Shown here: one piece after another, positions 1 to 11,938 of the stretch
Position numbering within the stretch: the stretch's first letter is position 1
Layout: every line of letters starts with the position of its first letter
NCBI GenBank assembly: GCA_037833965.1
Contig: AP031356.1
Span: 6,656,501-6,720,500 of the forward strand
Reading direction: 5' to 3'
Source: Marchantia polymorpha subsp. ruderalis
Lineage: Eukaryota > Streptophyta > Marchantiopsida > Marchantiales > Marchantiaceae
Length of the DNA stretch: 64,000 nt
Made by a program: the position numbers and the translations under genes
The notes under the pieces: generated by a model
Told to the model about the DNA's origin: nothing
The model's database searches: none
What the model saw: the letters and a program-made list of their open reading frames with translations, nothing else

Positions 1-840
1 CTATTGAAGAGTTTGAATTCTCAGGCGACTGTCACTCCCAGAAATACACCGGTGCTCAACTCGGAGCTCACGCGGAGGATGCACAGGACAGCGTAGTGAG
101 CAATGATTTGGATCAACCTTACACTGAAAGTGAGAACTTGATTTGCAACTCGAGTTACTCATACTGACTTGAGACATCCAACTTCGATAATCTAGATCAG
201 ACGTTGAGATCAGTGGAGAGTATGGTCCAAAGAGTGCAGATGGAGATGGGATAATCACTCACTGTCCAACAAGAAGTACAGTCAATTTTGAATTTTTTCA
301 TGTCTGAAATGGACAAGTTTATTGAGTATTCTCATTCGCTTCAGCAGTCTAGAATTTCCAAGCGAACATATGTTACGTACAATGTTGGCTTCTTCTATAG
401 GAGTGCATTTCTGCGTTTCGGAAAATCTTTCGTTTACACTTCATATGTGAGTTTTTCACACTATTAGACATCAAGAAGTTTTCATGATACACGTGAATTG
501 GGAGAATTGCGCGTGGATTCAGAAAGCTATTGAAATTTCATACAACGTCATGTATTGTGGATTCAGAAAGCTATTGAAATTTCACACAAAGTCATGTATT
601 ATGCTGTGAAGGCTGGACTGGATGAGAATCTGGGCCAAGCGATTCTGGACTGGGCAGATTTTGAGAACATTCAAAATTGAACTTATTGGTCTATTAAGTT
701 TATTTTCTAAAGCCTATATTGCTTTTGGTCTTAGTTGATTTTATTTAGAAACACAAATTCTGTTTTATCCTAGTTCCAGTTTATCGTTAAATTTCGATAT
801 ATCAAAGTTCACATGCTAGATAGCTTCTTCCATCCAGGAT
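1..840. other. Left edge, no recognised gene
   Basis: I recognise no coding exon here. A minus-strand open frame covers 1-258 and runs off the left edge; it is Ser/Cys-rich with no family motif, so I do not call it. The only clear structure is the 44-bp tandem duplication at 513-600, listed separately. Confidence 0.5.
513..600. repeat. 44-bp tandem duplication, two copies
   Basis: Two adjacent 44-bp copies (513-556 and 557-600), each beginning GTGGATTCAGAAAG and ending GTCATGTATT. They differ at only two positions, so the duplication is young. No function is apparent. Confidence 0.85.
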
Positions 841-890
841 AAATCAGTGATTCATTTCTGCACTCATGGAAGTCACATCATTACACTCTC

Positions 891-1205
891 GTAACACAAG
901 AAGTCTCGAAGAAGCCTTGCTGTATGTCAAATGAATTGTGAGCTCAATACATGAAATCCAGACATCAAGCACCATACCAGGCATCTTTAGCCTTGGAGTC
1001 GTCAGGTCTGCTATTCCCATTAGTCCACCACTCTCTAATTTTTCCCATCAGTCCAGATAAGTAAAGTGATCTCGATGATAACTGCAATTTCTCTAACCGC
1101 TTTTGTGGTTAGAGAGCGACTCACGTCCTCGACATCTCTTAAGAAGATCTGCTTCTCCTCATGGTTGACATCAGGTTGCTGGCTAAGAAGCGGCAAGAAT
1201 TCTAT
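891..1205 (-). pseudogene. Decayed partial copy of the 3' end of the adjacent membrane-protein gene
   Basis: This stretch repeats the terminal part of the gene at 1348-2700. From 891 onward it matches 1252 onward (both start GTAACACAAGAAGTCT and continue for about 120 bp through the stop-codon region). Patches around 1060-1085 resemble 1490-1530, and 1143-1195 resembles 1912-1965, where the functional copy encodes the segment after the NNCW motif. The sequence between those patches, roughly 400 bp, is missing and no long frame survives. The simplest reading is a tandem duplication followed by internal deletion and decay. Confidence 0.65.
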
Positions 1206-1347
1206 TAACATTTAGGGTATGGGGTTCAACTCTAAACCTCAATATACAGTTGTAACACAAGAAGTCTGGAAGAGGCCTTGCTTTTTGTGAGATGACTTGT
1301 GAGCTGAACGCATGAAATTCAGATATCAAGCACCATACTAGGCCTCT

Positions 1348-2700
1348 TTAGCCTTGGAGGCGGTCAGGTCTGCTCCTCCAAGTATTCAACCACTCTCCAA
1401 TTTTATCACCAGTCAAGATAACTATTTTTATCCCGACATAAACTGCAACTGCTATAGCGGCTTCCAAAGTGGCTGGTGTGGTTACAGAGCTAGTCCAGAT
1501 AAGTACAGTGATCCAGACAGTAAGTGCAATTACTACAACGGGTTCCATATTTTCGTCTCTAGGTATACGTAGAGCCACGTCCAGCAATCGACAAGATCTA
1601 TTACCAGTCTTGATTCTATACAAATCTATCCAAGAATCAAGAAACCTATAGAAACCTAAACTGATCACAACACTCAAAATAGGTAGAATTACTGCCACGG
1701 CTTTGGAAGATGATGTGTATACAAAGCCAGTCCCTATAAATAAAATGAAAAAAAGTCTAATTCCTTTCACTTCAAAGGCGATCAAAGTGGCTATTATGGC
1801 TGTTATGGGTTCAAAGGGACTGAAGATATGCAATGCGCTAAAGAAAAATACAATGTCGCCAATTTTTTTAATGGCTTTCTTGGTTACAGTGTAACTTACC
1901 ATCCTAGAAGATTTTAAGAGGAGTTGCTTCTGCTCAGGGTTGACACCAGGTTGCTGGCTTAGGAGCAGGATTACACTTCTGCACGCTGCCTTCGCGTACC
2001 TCCAGCAATTGTTGTTGAGGAGGTTATAGTTTGTATCATGTCCTTCAAGCGTTGTGGTAAGATCACCGAGCGGCACCTGGATCGAGTAACCTTTCCAGGA
2101 ATATATGATATTATGATTATCACGGAGTTCCCGGAAAGCCGAACGGGTCAGTAAGTGGATGTAGATCCCCGGAGTCCCTCCGCCTTGTCCTCTACCTTCC
2201 TTTTCGGCGCTGATGAAGAACTGAAGGAGTTTGCCTTCGGAGTTTCTTGCTTTCAGACGAAGGACGGCGAAATCATGGTGGGGAAGTACCGGGAGAGGTG
2301 CAGGCCTTGCCGATTCGCGCTGCCATGCCCATCGACAGGAGCCCGTCGAAGCGAAAGCGGACTGGCAGTAATAAATGAACTGTACAGAGGTGCTAGACCG
2401 GATCGCATCAATATCATCCTTGCTGTACTTCAGATCTTCTCTGAGAGATCGCTCCACATCATTGTGGACTCCACCATTTGTCGCGCCGACCCTCGCATAC
2501 CAGCTCCTCACTCTCTCAGTAAGCAGTACGCTGATCCCCCATCTCACGAACACAAATATCATAAAACCATACACATACGGTACGTCGATCCACCAAGGCA
2601 TGATCACATAGGCAATCCTACTCACGCACGCAGATATCACAAAAGGAAACAACAGTATCATTATAACCAGTTGATCCATCCAGTATATCCACCAACTCAT
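1348..2700 (-). CDS. Multi-pass membrane protein with candidate permuted papain-like (LRAT/NlpC-type) core
   Basis: A single uninterrupted frame of 450 residues from the ATG at 2700; an in-frame GTG lies two codons upstream and I prefer the ATG. Hydrophobic stretches lie at about residues 10-30 and 40-60, then a soluble region to about 275, then about five more near 282-296, 299-312, 316-350, 386-404 and 413-430. Within the soluble region a His pair in LPHHDFAVLRL (about 141-142) is followed about 90 residues later by NNNCWRYAK (Cys about 232). A His first, then an Asn-Cys motif, is the order seen in circularly permuted papain-fold proteins (LRAT, PPPDE); assignment to that fold is inference. 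The two N-terminal hairpins look like a duplicated unit: the DNA around 2599-2618 and 2699-2718 is similar, about 100 bp apart. No intron is needed. Function unknown. Confidence 0.6.
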   Translation of the reverse strand: MSWWIYWMDQLVIMILLFPFVISACVSRIAYVIMPWWIDVPYVYGFMIFVFVRWGISVLLTERVRSWYARVGATNGGVHNDVERSLREDLKYSKDDIDAIRSSTSVQFIYYCQSAFASTGSCRWAWQRESARPAPLPVLPHHDFAVLRLKARNSEGKLLQFFISAEKEGRGQGGGTPGIYIHLLTRSAFRELRDNHNIIYSWKGYSIQVPLGDLTTTLEGHDTNYNLLNNNCWRYAKAACRSVILLLSQQPGVNPEQKQLLLKSSRMVSYTVTKKAIKKIGDIVFFFSALHIFSPFEPITAIIATLIAFEVKGIRLFFILFIGTGFVYTSSSKAVAVILPILSVVISLGFYRFLDSWIDLYRIKTGNRSCRLLDVALRIPRDENMEPVVVIALTVWITVLIWTSSVTTPATLEAAIAVAVYVGIKIVILTGDKIGEWLNTWRSRPDRLQG

Positions 2701-2782
2701 GATCACAGAGGCAACGCAACCCGAACGGAAGTGAGTTGTGAGATCTCAACCGATAAACTAGCGAACTCTTTGAAGCTGTGAC

Positions 2783-2814
2783 TTCCGGACTCTGACGGAA
2801 CTCAGAGTCCGGAA
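2783..2814. repeat. 13-bp perfect inverted repeat upstream of the membrane-protein gene
   Basis: Arms TTCCGGACTCTGA (2783-2795) and TCAGAGTCCGGAA (2802-2814) surround a 6-base loop. The hairpin lies about 85 bp upstream of the ATG of the minus-strand gene, so it may sit in its 5' leader or promoter. A regulatory role is only a guess. Confidence 0.7.
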
Positions 2815-2829
2815 CGCGTCGAAACACGG

Positions 2830-5800
2830 TGGATATGAAATGGAGAGGCCACGCTTATTGCAGCAGCATTGAAGACTCGTTTTCGGAAATTGGTGCTAAA
2901 TCTTGAATCCCTACTGCTGCACTTGGACAGGATGACCTTTTCCAGTTGACTTTGGATCTTGCCTCCCATGCTGCTGTGAAGGAGGGCATGAGATGCTGAG
3001 CTGTTCACAATCCCTTCTAGTTGATTCGACAGAGACCAAATCCGGCATCAAATATTAAAACGTGCAGCATAACGTGTCTATACAGCACTGGAGATGAAAT
3101 GCACCAAAGGAATCTCCATTTTATACATTTTATACATGAAGTACTCTGTAGGAAAACTTCAGCAACACTTTAGCGTCGCTCTGAGAATCGGTGACTGGAT
3201 GTCGTTTTCCAAGACAGGTTGACATTTTCGGATTGGCGTGGGATCTTGCCTCCCTACCAAGCTATCCCTTTGTGTTTCGTGAAAACCACTCCTTAGTTTC
3301 GTTTCATGGAAAACTCCCTGTAGATGCGAGGAAAAGCAAAACCCAGTTAACACAGAACCTAATAACTTCTGCATTGATGATGTCCAGGCTAAAGCAGACG
3401 TAAGCTCGTGCTTTCACTTGGAGTCGAAGGATTCTATAGCAAAAGTTCCAGCATCTTTTTATCTCGAGTCCTTAACTATGTTCTCCACTCAGGCAGATTT
3501 TTTTCCCAGATTTCTAACAATAATGAAATGAATGCGCTCGTCAAGTCTTTCCAACGTGCTTTTTGTAGATGTATACGTAAATCCATGCATGATATACTTT
3601 ATGCTGCAAGCCGGAGGACCTAGCTTTAAGAGCTTTAAGGGGATGAGAAGTGATGGATACGAAGTCCAACAAGATGCTACATTCTTTAGGAAGAGATGGC
3701 GAGTCATATATCCCTCGAATCATGGTCTGGATTTGGCGAAGAAGATTCATTGTGCAAGTCGAAATAGCTTCTGGTGGCGGATTTTAGTCACGGCCACCTC
3801 CAGCAGAATCCAACGAGATAACAAAACTCGATATGAGAAACTCGAAGTCAGCTTAAAATGCGTATTGTTGACGAATAAGAATCTAGATTCGTCAAGGTCA
3901 AATGCAATATGAAGATCTGCCTGAAGCATGCAGTCCAGTGCAATTTAGTGCATGAAAGGAGAATCCTAACTTTGGCAAAATAGGAACAAGAACACAAGGG
4001 ATAGCTACAGATTCTGAAAATAGTTTCGGACATAACATACGCTAAATATGTTGAGACATGCTCGTGCTCCAATAGCTAAACTTAATTGTACACCATGAGC
4101 AAATCTAGTGAGTCAGGAGGCAATAGAAAAATATGAACTTCGACCCCGATTTGGAATCTTATATTACCAATGATCCTCATTTGCATATATGATTCACGCC
4201 CCATAGGAAGTGCAATCACATCATCACAGCATGTTCCAGCTTGCTAGCCTCCAGGACATAGACCTGAACGAGGTTCTACGGAGTATGAGTACACTTCGGG
4301 AGTATAAAAAAATGAGCGACAAGAAAGCATACTGTACTTTTATTTTTGTCAGAAATCTTCATCAGGGCAACTTATCTGACCTCCCTCCTCTTTTTGGAAG
4401 TCAAAGATGGTTTAATTTGGAGATTTCCAACGAAGATATTCGGCCTTCAAATGGTAGTGGATTCCTGCTTGTATCTGACTGCGTAGATACACAAATCATA
4501 GAAGTTTCACAATCTTCCTTCCTGTGCTACAAGCAAATTGGGTTCCACACTAGATGGTTACGTCTTCTAATCTTCAATCGGTCTGAAGGACAAAATTTCT
4601 CATCATTCAAAGTCCATGTTCATAGTTCATGTATCCAAAATCTAGGCCCCCTGTCAGCTTCCAAAGCCCGTCGAGGTAAGTGATGAAGCACCAAAGTTAT
4701 ATCCGAATCCATTATTGATTATTATTTTTAATTTTAATTCTTTGCTGATTTGTAAAACAAATAGCTTTATAATTTCGATTATGCGTGTGGCAGCTGACTG
4801 GTGAACCTGTGCTACTCCAGATACTGATGACAATCACTCCTACATTGACTCACTGTCATCTCTTTTGAGTACTATGCTGTTTTATGATTTTTCAAGATTG
4901 AAGTTCCATGAATATCGCTTCCACACACCTCATGTGGTAAATGCAAAGATTGCATATGAGACACTAATGAGATTCATTTAAGGTATCTCAATTGCAAAGG
5001 CTAGAGATGTGGCTCTCCATGCCTAAAATGAAGAAGCGAGGTGACAAGATAGCCAACAGAAGTTCTCGATGGCTCATGCTGGCTGAGCGAAGAGCACTAC
5101 TTGCTGAACTCCATGCCACTTCCATCAGTTTTTCGTTAGTCTTGAGACATAATTCCAATGTCAGAAGCCACGAAGGTTTAATAATAATGGCTAACAAATG
5201 GCAAACACTGATCGCTGAATGCCAAGCCACTTCACCCAACCTTATGGTACTTCCTCTACACCTGTTTGATGCCAGAAGCTAGAAAGTGAACATTTCAACC
5301 GCACCAACAAATGGCAGACACTGCGAATTATAACATCCCTAGATTTGGACACTCAAACCTGCATAACAATACATCGAGGAGGCAATCATTATTGCAATGA
5401 CTTGACTGAACGTGAGTTTGGAGCAGCTGATTTTTTGGTTTCATTAGTGTTGACAGACGCTTTGCAGTGAAGGGCCCTATCTAACCACATAGATGTAACT
5501 ATAAAGTACGCACCAAAATGGAAACTTAATAAACTATATTTGCAATAGTTGATTGAGCTGAGCAAAGCCCTCAAGAGAAGGCCAAAAATGGTAATAGTAC
5601 CATAGAGATGTGGTGGCGTGATTGTGAAGTCTTACAACATGCAGTTCCACTTATTCTGTAAGTTGTTATTAGTTTTGTTCTAGTGCTCTGGGCACTAGCT
5701 AGGGGATTCTCTCCTGGTTTGGAGTTTGATTGTTTGTATCGTGTTTTTTAGCCATTTGACCCTTTGGGTCCCACGGGCTTTATCTATTTACCATTTACAT

Positions 5801-8110
5801 ATATTGAGGACAATTTACTGACTAAAACAAAGTTCAAAGGACTGATATTTACTAATGGACAAATTTCTGTGCATCAAAGAATTTGCAAACTTCCTTCCGA
5901 TGAAAATGCCAACTACTTTATGAACCTTGGAGAGTGCTTTGTGTGTGGTAGCCATGCGAAGAAGAGAATAAGTTCTTGGGTTCAAATTTATTCACATTGG
6001 CTTGATTCATCTATGTTTGCCTCTCAAAGTCATGAGAAATGTTGTGAATTGATCAGTTCTTATATTATGTCAAACTGTTTATATGACCCGAACCCACACT
6101 AACGTTCATATAGTCCGCTTGGACAGGGCTCTCGTTTCAATGACTGGAGCATGTGGGGATCATATATAGTCGGAATCATAAGCTAGTTCTTTTGTGTGTT
6201 CAAATATGGGTTTGAGTAAAAGGACCAGAGGTCATGTTATGTCGAGCCTCCAAGGGCAATGTCCTACATAATCTTTTGTGTAATCTATCGTAATATTGTT
6301 TCTGGAGAAAATAAACTCTTCCACGTCCGTTATGTCTGATGTGCCTAATTGCTCATATGTGGTAATGATATCAAAGGTGACTAGAGGGCTCCACTAGCCA
6401 AAAACATTAGAAGCATCACCACTTACATCGATATAAGTATGCCCTAAGACCAAGATCGGAAAAAATGTCTTCCTACTTGCCAACTCTGTGATCAAGGGCG
6501 GGCAAGGTCCATGGCTACATCACATAAACGCTCATGATCTTCTTACCAAAGTCTCTCAGATTTCGATAAGGAGATGACACGAATATCTCAGACTTGACAT
6601 CAATGATGTTGAAAGATAGACATCCGAATAGCTTTGGTAAGAGGATCATGGACTTTAGATGTATGTGAACAAAAAATCTTGCAAAATAGTTGTGTGATTC
6701 CATGAACCGAAAACCACATGCTGATATTTGGCCAGAGAAACTTGTTTTACAAATAAAGTTTGTCTAGATAATGTGAGAAAAAGCTTTGAAACACTCTTGC
6801 ATTCCAAGAGTAAGTAAAGTGTATGATGATGTTGAAGAAATGCTTGAAAAGTATCCTGCGATAATTATTTTCTCCTAACCATGGAACATGAGTGTGCTTC
6901 CCAGTTGTGAAAGATAAAAGATAGGAAGTTTGTGGATTGATGTCATGGGTACTGATTTCGGCCATAGCAAAAGTTTGAAAATATTATCAGCAGAGAATGT
7001 CTCTTGGTTCAGGCACAACTTGGAAGATTGAGAAAATGATGTGTGGACTTGGTATAGAAGGCACTTTCACATTCTTCAATAGGATCATGTGTTACTAAAA
7101 ATGGCGAACTCTGGAGTGTGGAGATTACCAACAAAAGATGTTCATATTGACATTTCTAAAAACGCTGGATATGTTTTATCTCGTCCGATATAGGTCGCAA
7201 TTCATGAATTACTTCTACGATTCACGAGTACGAGTGGCACAAAGACAAATAGATCGGATGATATTCCTACAGCAAAGTTTTTTGCTAGGTCTCTCGGTTG
7301 CGTTTGGATTTCCGACAACTTAAACTGTCAAACTTATCCTTTCTTTTGGGGGAAGCTTAAATGCCAGTGTAAATTATTTAAAACAATTATGTTTCTCATT
7401 TTCCTATACTCGATTGATGTCACCTTTTGGCAAATCTGCGGGGAGGAAATAGTGAAAAAATAGTCTCCTTCTGTGTTTTATTATTTCTTTACGCTGCTTT
7501 ATTCCTTGAGAAGTAAAATTGAAACAAATTTTCTACGTGTTTGCCTGCATTTACTTTAACTTTCATTTTCTTGGTGAAGGTTAAAAATTTTGCTTAATTC
7601 ATTTCGAAGTCTTGCGCAAATCCGATAGATGCATTCAACATTGCCCTCTACGACAGAGCTCACACAGGGTACAAACTTTGAATGCATGCCCGAGCTGATT
7701 CAAAGTCAGGATTCATCTCTGCAACGCTATTAAAGATGCATCTTACCAACATGGACATCTTAACACACAGAATGGAGGCACATTCTCACCAGATGGTAAC
7801 AGGTCTTAATGATCTTAAAACGAACTTCATTTATTTGCAATTCTCCATTGAATCGGTGAGCATCAAGACTGAATTACATAAGCCTTCTGGTGACATGTGG
7901 TCTGCGAATTTATCTATAGAGGACTGCCTACATCTGTACCTCTATCAGAAGTACCCCAAAACTCATTTACATGTACGTAAAAACCAACCTCCATTGCTCG
8001 ATTTTCACATCAAGAGTATCCTGCTATCTCTCTATTTTATCTGTGATAGTGGATAAAGAGGAGACGTACCAATAAAACCGATATCCAAAACAGCTGTTAA
8101 GTGCATATGA
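2830..8110. other. Gene-poor stretch, no recognised gene
   Basis: Across 5.3 kb I recognise no protein family. Short frames occur at 3532-3912, 4210-4683, 5764-6102 and 7682-8056 on the plus strand. The one at 4210 is listed separately because it ends beside a good splice donor. Around 5040-5270 two segments share short similar words (ctgctgaactccatgccactt and cgctgaatgccaagccactt), possibly a decayed repeat. No RNA gene, LTR or TIR was seen. Confidence 0.5.
4210..4683 (+). CDS. Unrecognised open frame, possible exon
   Basis: A 157-residue frame starting at an ATG in otherwise stop-rich DNA. Near its end (4674-4680) it contains a consensus splice donor (CGAG then GTAAGT), so it may be an exon rather than a complete gene. 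The best downstream acceptor I tried (near 4983) gives a stop after about 13 codons in the required phase, so I could not extend it. The product has no signal peptide, membrane segment or motif that I recognise. It may well be chance. Confidence 0.2.
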   Translation: MQSHHHSMFQLASLQDIDLNEVLRSMSTLREYKKMSDKKAYCTFIFVRNLHQGNLSDLPPLFGSQRWFNLEISNEDIRPSNGSGFLLVSDCVDTQIIEVSQSSFLCYKQIGFHTRWLRLLIFNRSEGQNFSSFKVHVHSSCIQNLGPLSASKARRGK

Positions 8111-11100
8111 TTAAGATCCTTTCGCCCTTTTGGCTTCGATTAAACGATCCAAAATAGCAGCTTCCATGGGTATTGGATCGATGCATCTCTCTGCAGCTGC
8201 TTGACAAACCTGAACATGTATCAATTGCAAATGTTAAGAACCGAAACTTGTAGATAGAAATTGGTAGTGGCATCTAACACTACTATTCTCTGGGGTTTTC
8301 GATACTATACTGCTTGCAATCCACTGATTTGATCATTTATATGCATGCAGAAAGCTGGACTTGCATGTACTCACTTCATCTAGAAGTGAATCGACGACGG
8401 TCTCATTGTCGAAAACCTTTTCTCGGAGATTGTCACGTAAATATAAAGCATCGACTTGTATCTGATTGTAGCCACTTCGATTGAATGTTTGTAATCTGAC
8501 ACATTCTTGGAAGGTCTTCAAGCACATCTTGATTATGGTGGACATAACCGATGACTGTCACGAGTCATGAACACGTTAGTCAGATTTCTACATATGAAAC
8601 GGCAGACTAACTCGATTAAGCTGAAGGTAAACTCTTCAACGGAAAAATTGAAGAAATATGTTATACTGAGTAAAGGCTGAAAAGCTGGACCAGAGAATGG
8701 CGCGTGTTTCAGTGGGCGCAAGAATTTAATATCACTTTTGAAAAGACAACTTGATCAACCGACTCGTTCGTTGGTAAGGAGAGAACACAAATCCATGAAG
8801 TGACCTGGAAAACACTCTTACTTGGGTAAATTCAACTTTCGTAAAAAGTTCGATCTTTTGCTTGAAAAGCTTCGCAACATCTCTTTCCAGTAATCGGCTT
8901 CTTGCACGTGCTGTTATGCTTGTTCGGTGGCTCCCACTGTCACGCATGCCAGTGCTATCTCGCATACTAGCCGCATTACTCCTCGATGATCCAGCACTCC
9001 CCGAACTGTCAGTGCGACGATGACTCCGGGTCGAACCCTGGTCCAGAACTTGCTCCACCTCCAATTGTACCCTGTTTACCTAGAGGGGCACCACGGAGGT
9101 TCTTATATGTGACATCTTTAACTAGAAAGTACAAGTTCAACTCAGAGAACTGGGATATGAAGCACAGAGAGTTGGGCAGTACCTCCTGTAAAAGAAGATC
9201 CGCAAACATGCGCACATCCCTGGGCTCTTTGTACTGTCAAAGAAACGACAGAGCAGGATCAGATTTTGAAAATGGCTACCGCGGATATTCTTAATGTTAT
9301 AGGTAAGATTTCAGCATAAAGTGTTAACCCTCACCTTCAACCAATTCGGCGTCTCCACACTCTTTCGAATCAAAGTAGATACCTTACGAGCCTGCGTATC
9401 TATGTACTGCGAGTCAGAACAAGAAGCAGAGACAACTCAACGTCAGAAAATATTTCACACCGGACTAGTATAACATATGATCTTTAGACTTTCAAGCTCC
9501 TGATGCGAACAATACAATAGAAACAGCAAGGAACCAGACCTCATGGAGGAACTTTTCTCCACTGGAGTAAAAAAGCCTACAAATTTCCGAAGGCACGAAA
9601 GCTGGTCGAGCTTCGAAACCCATTGCACCACCGCCAACAAATGATGCACCAACCACCTGCTCTTATCCACACACACAGCAACGAACGATGATAAATTTCA
9701 CGTATACAGCAGATGAAGGCGATGCGCTTGTATGTAGAGTACATTGACGTAATTACTTCAGCTAGTTATCAAGTTACAACTTGGCAGATCAAGATCAAAT
9801 ATCTCCTTTCTTTAAAACGAGAAGTAATCACACAGTACCTCTGTAATTTTAGGTACTGCTGTCTGCTGGATATAAACAGAAAGGAGTGCCAACATCAAGA
9901 CTAGTCCCTGAGATGCGGTTTGAAATTTTGGAGCATTCACTTGATCTTGGCTGTTTGAGCATAGATGGAGAAAGTGATCATTAAGGTTCGTAAACAGCTC
10001 CTGGAAGCTAGCCTGAACCAGGTCTATATAAGCATCCTTCCAACCTTCCAGTAGGTCTCCACATTTCTCCAGAAGGTCCCTAAGATCCTGCGCAATTAAG
10101 AGCCAAAGTCAAATGAAAAGACTCATCAAAGCTCTGACCGGAAGAAACAGGTAGAAAACCTTGCCGTCATGATTTAGTGCCTGTTCCCAGTATGGAGAAA
10201 TCACGTAAATTACGACCTACAAGTAACATTCAGGCGAGATGAAGTCATCATAAAAGTAAAACACACGATAAAAAGATTGAACAAATTAAAAGCCAGATCT
10301 GAACTTGCCCGCAAAATCTCAACACTGTCAAACAAGATAACTCGTTTGGCATTATCCAGAGCAGCACGCAAGGGCTTCAAATTCTTTGTTTCTTCTCCTT
10401 CTTTGCTGGGAGTTGGTTCATCAATAACAAGACTCCCTGCAAACACCACGAATCTCATTGAAACATGAAGGCTTATGTAACTTCATATCATGATTAAATA
10501 GCTATGTAGGTGATAAATATAACGAGGACGCTCGATATTCTTCTCTACTATGAATGTCATGAACATCATAAGCAGGCAGGAAAAAACAGCAGACGGAGGC
10601 GAACGTACCAATTATGCGTGCGTAAAGGTCGGAAAACATCGCAACAACGTGTTGATGGATTGCTGTCTCAACTGCCTGTTCAGGAAAAGAGGAGAAACGA
10701 AAGACTCCGCGCTTAAGAATACCAGGCATAGGACATGTGCAAGCTTCGAGAAATTTTTTAACTAAGATGCTAAGTACTCGTGCACTCTAAATCAAAACTT
10801 TAGACAAACCTGTTAAGCATATAAACGAACGACTCTTGCACGTGCAAGAGTCGTTCATCTAACATGCTTTACATGCGAAGTAAGGGACTAACATGAGAGA
10901 GGTTGCTAGGCTTACAAGGCACTGGCTACTGCCTTACCTTCTCGGTCATTTCTGGAAGTCCAGCTTCTGGTACCAATTTTTGCATGTTCCCTGTATCCTG
11001 TGAAAGTATATCTGGAGGGAAAAAAACTGCTGTCAGGTAGCTACTTGGAGTTGAGTTCCCACGTTCAGAAACTATTTTTTGGCGAAATTGTTTTACGCTA

Positions 11101-11885
11101 TGCTGCCTTCAGTAAACAGAAGCAGAACCTCTTAGATGCCAAGCATTAGAGGAAAAATATCACGAAATTGATTGACGTTTGAGATCATTGAAATGAGAAC
11201 ATACTTAGTGCTGCCGTCAACTCTACAATTGAAGGTTTTCCTGTTTTGGGCTTCAGCGACTTTTGGACGTTCGCAAAGTATCTATCGTCATTCCAACGTT
11301 CCATAAATAATTCAGAACAGGAGAAAAGAAACAATTCCATCCGTCGTCTTCAAAAATATTCAATTGAGCCATAATGTCAAACAGACTAACAAAATGCATC
11401 CGTTCTAACAAAATTTGTTAACTCACACTAAAGTTAACTCTTAAGACGACGTCCTACTGTCATGCTAAAAAACAACGTATAACCAAACTCCAATACACGA
11501 ATCCATCCTTGACCCTTCAAGAGACCATACCCAAGGGGCATTAGAAATGGCCGAGAGGTCCAATTGCAGCACTCCTACTGAAAACTAATACTGGTTTATG
11601 CAGATCATTTCAACACCATGACTGGAACTTATCACCAGTCCAAAGGTTGAAGCATATTGTGGCTGATAGTAACACAAACTATATGAAATGAATCACATAG
11701 AACAAGAAACATTCAAACTAACTTACTCATGAAACAGTTTGAGGGCAGCTTCGGTCAGGCGATTCTCCTCATCTGGGAAAAGAGCACGGTAAGTCACCGC
11801 TGTATGAGTAAAGTCGCCAATAAAATCCTGGAGGACGAACAATCACGATAGGTTCAAGTGCTATCAGAACCCCGATTCTCACTGA

Positions 11886-11938
<53 letters not shown>

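Noticed and set aside
2155..2781. 208-codon plus-strand frame
   Set aside because: It is antisense to the membrane-protein gene, has low-complexity His/Pro-rich content produced by the repeated minus-strand hairpins, and shows no family motif.
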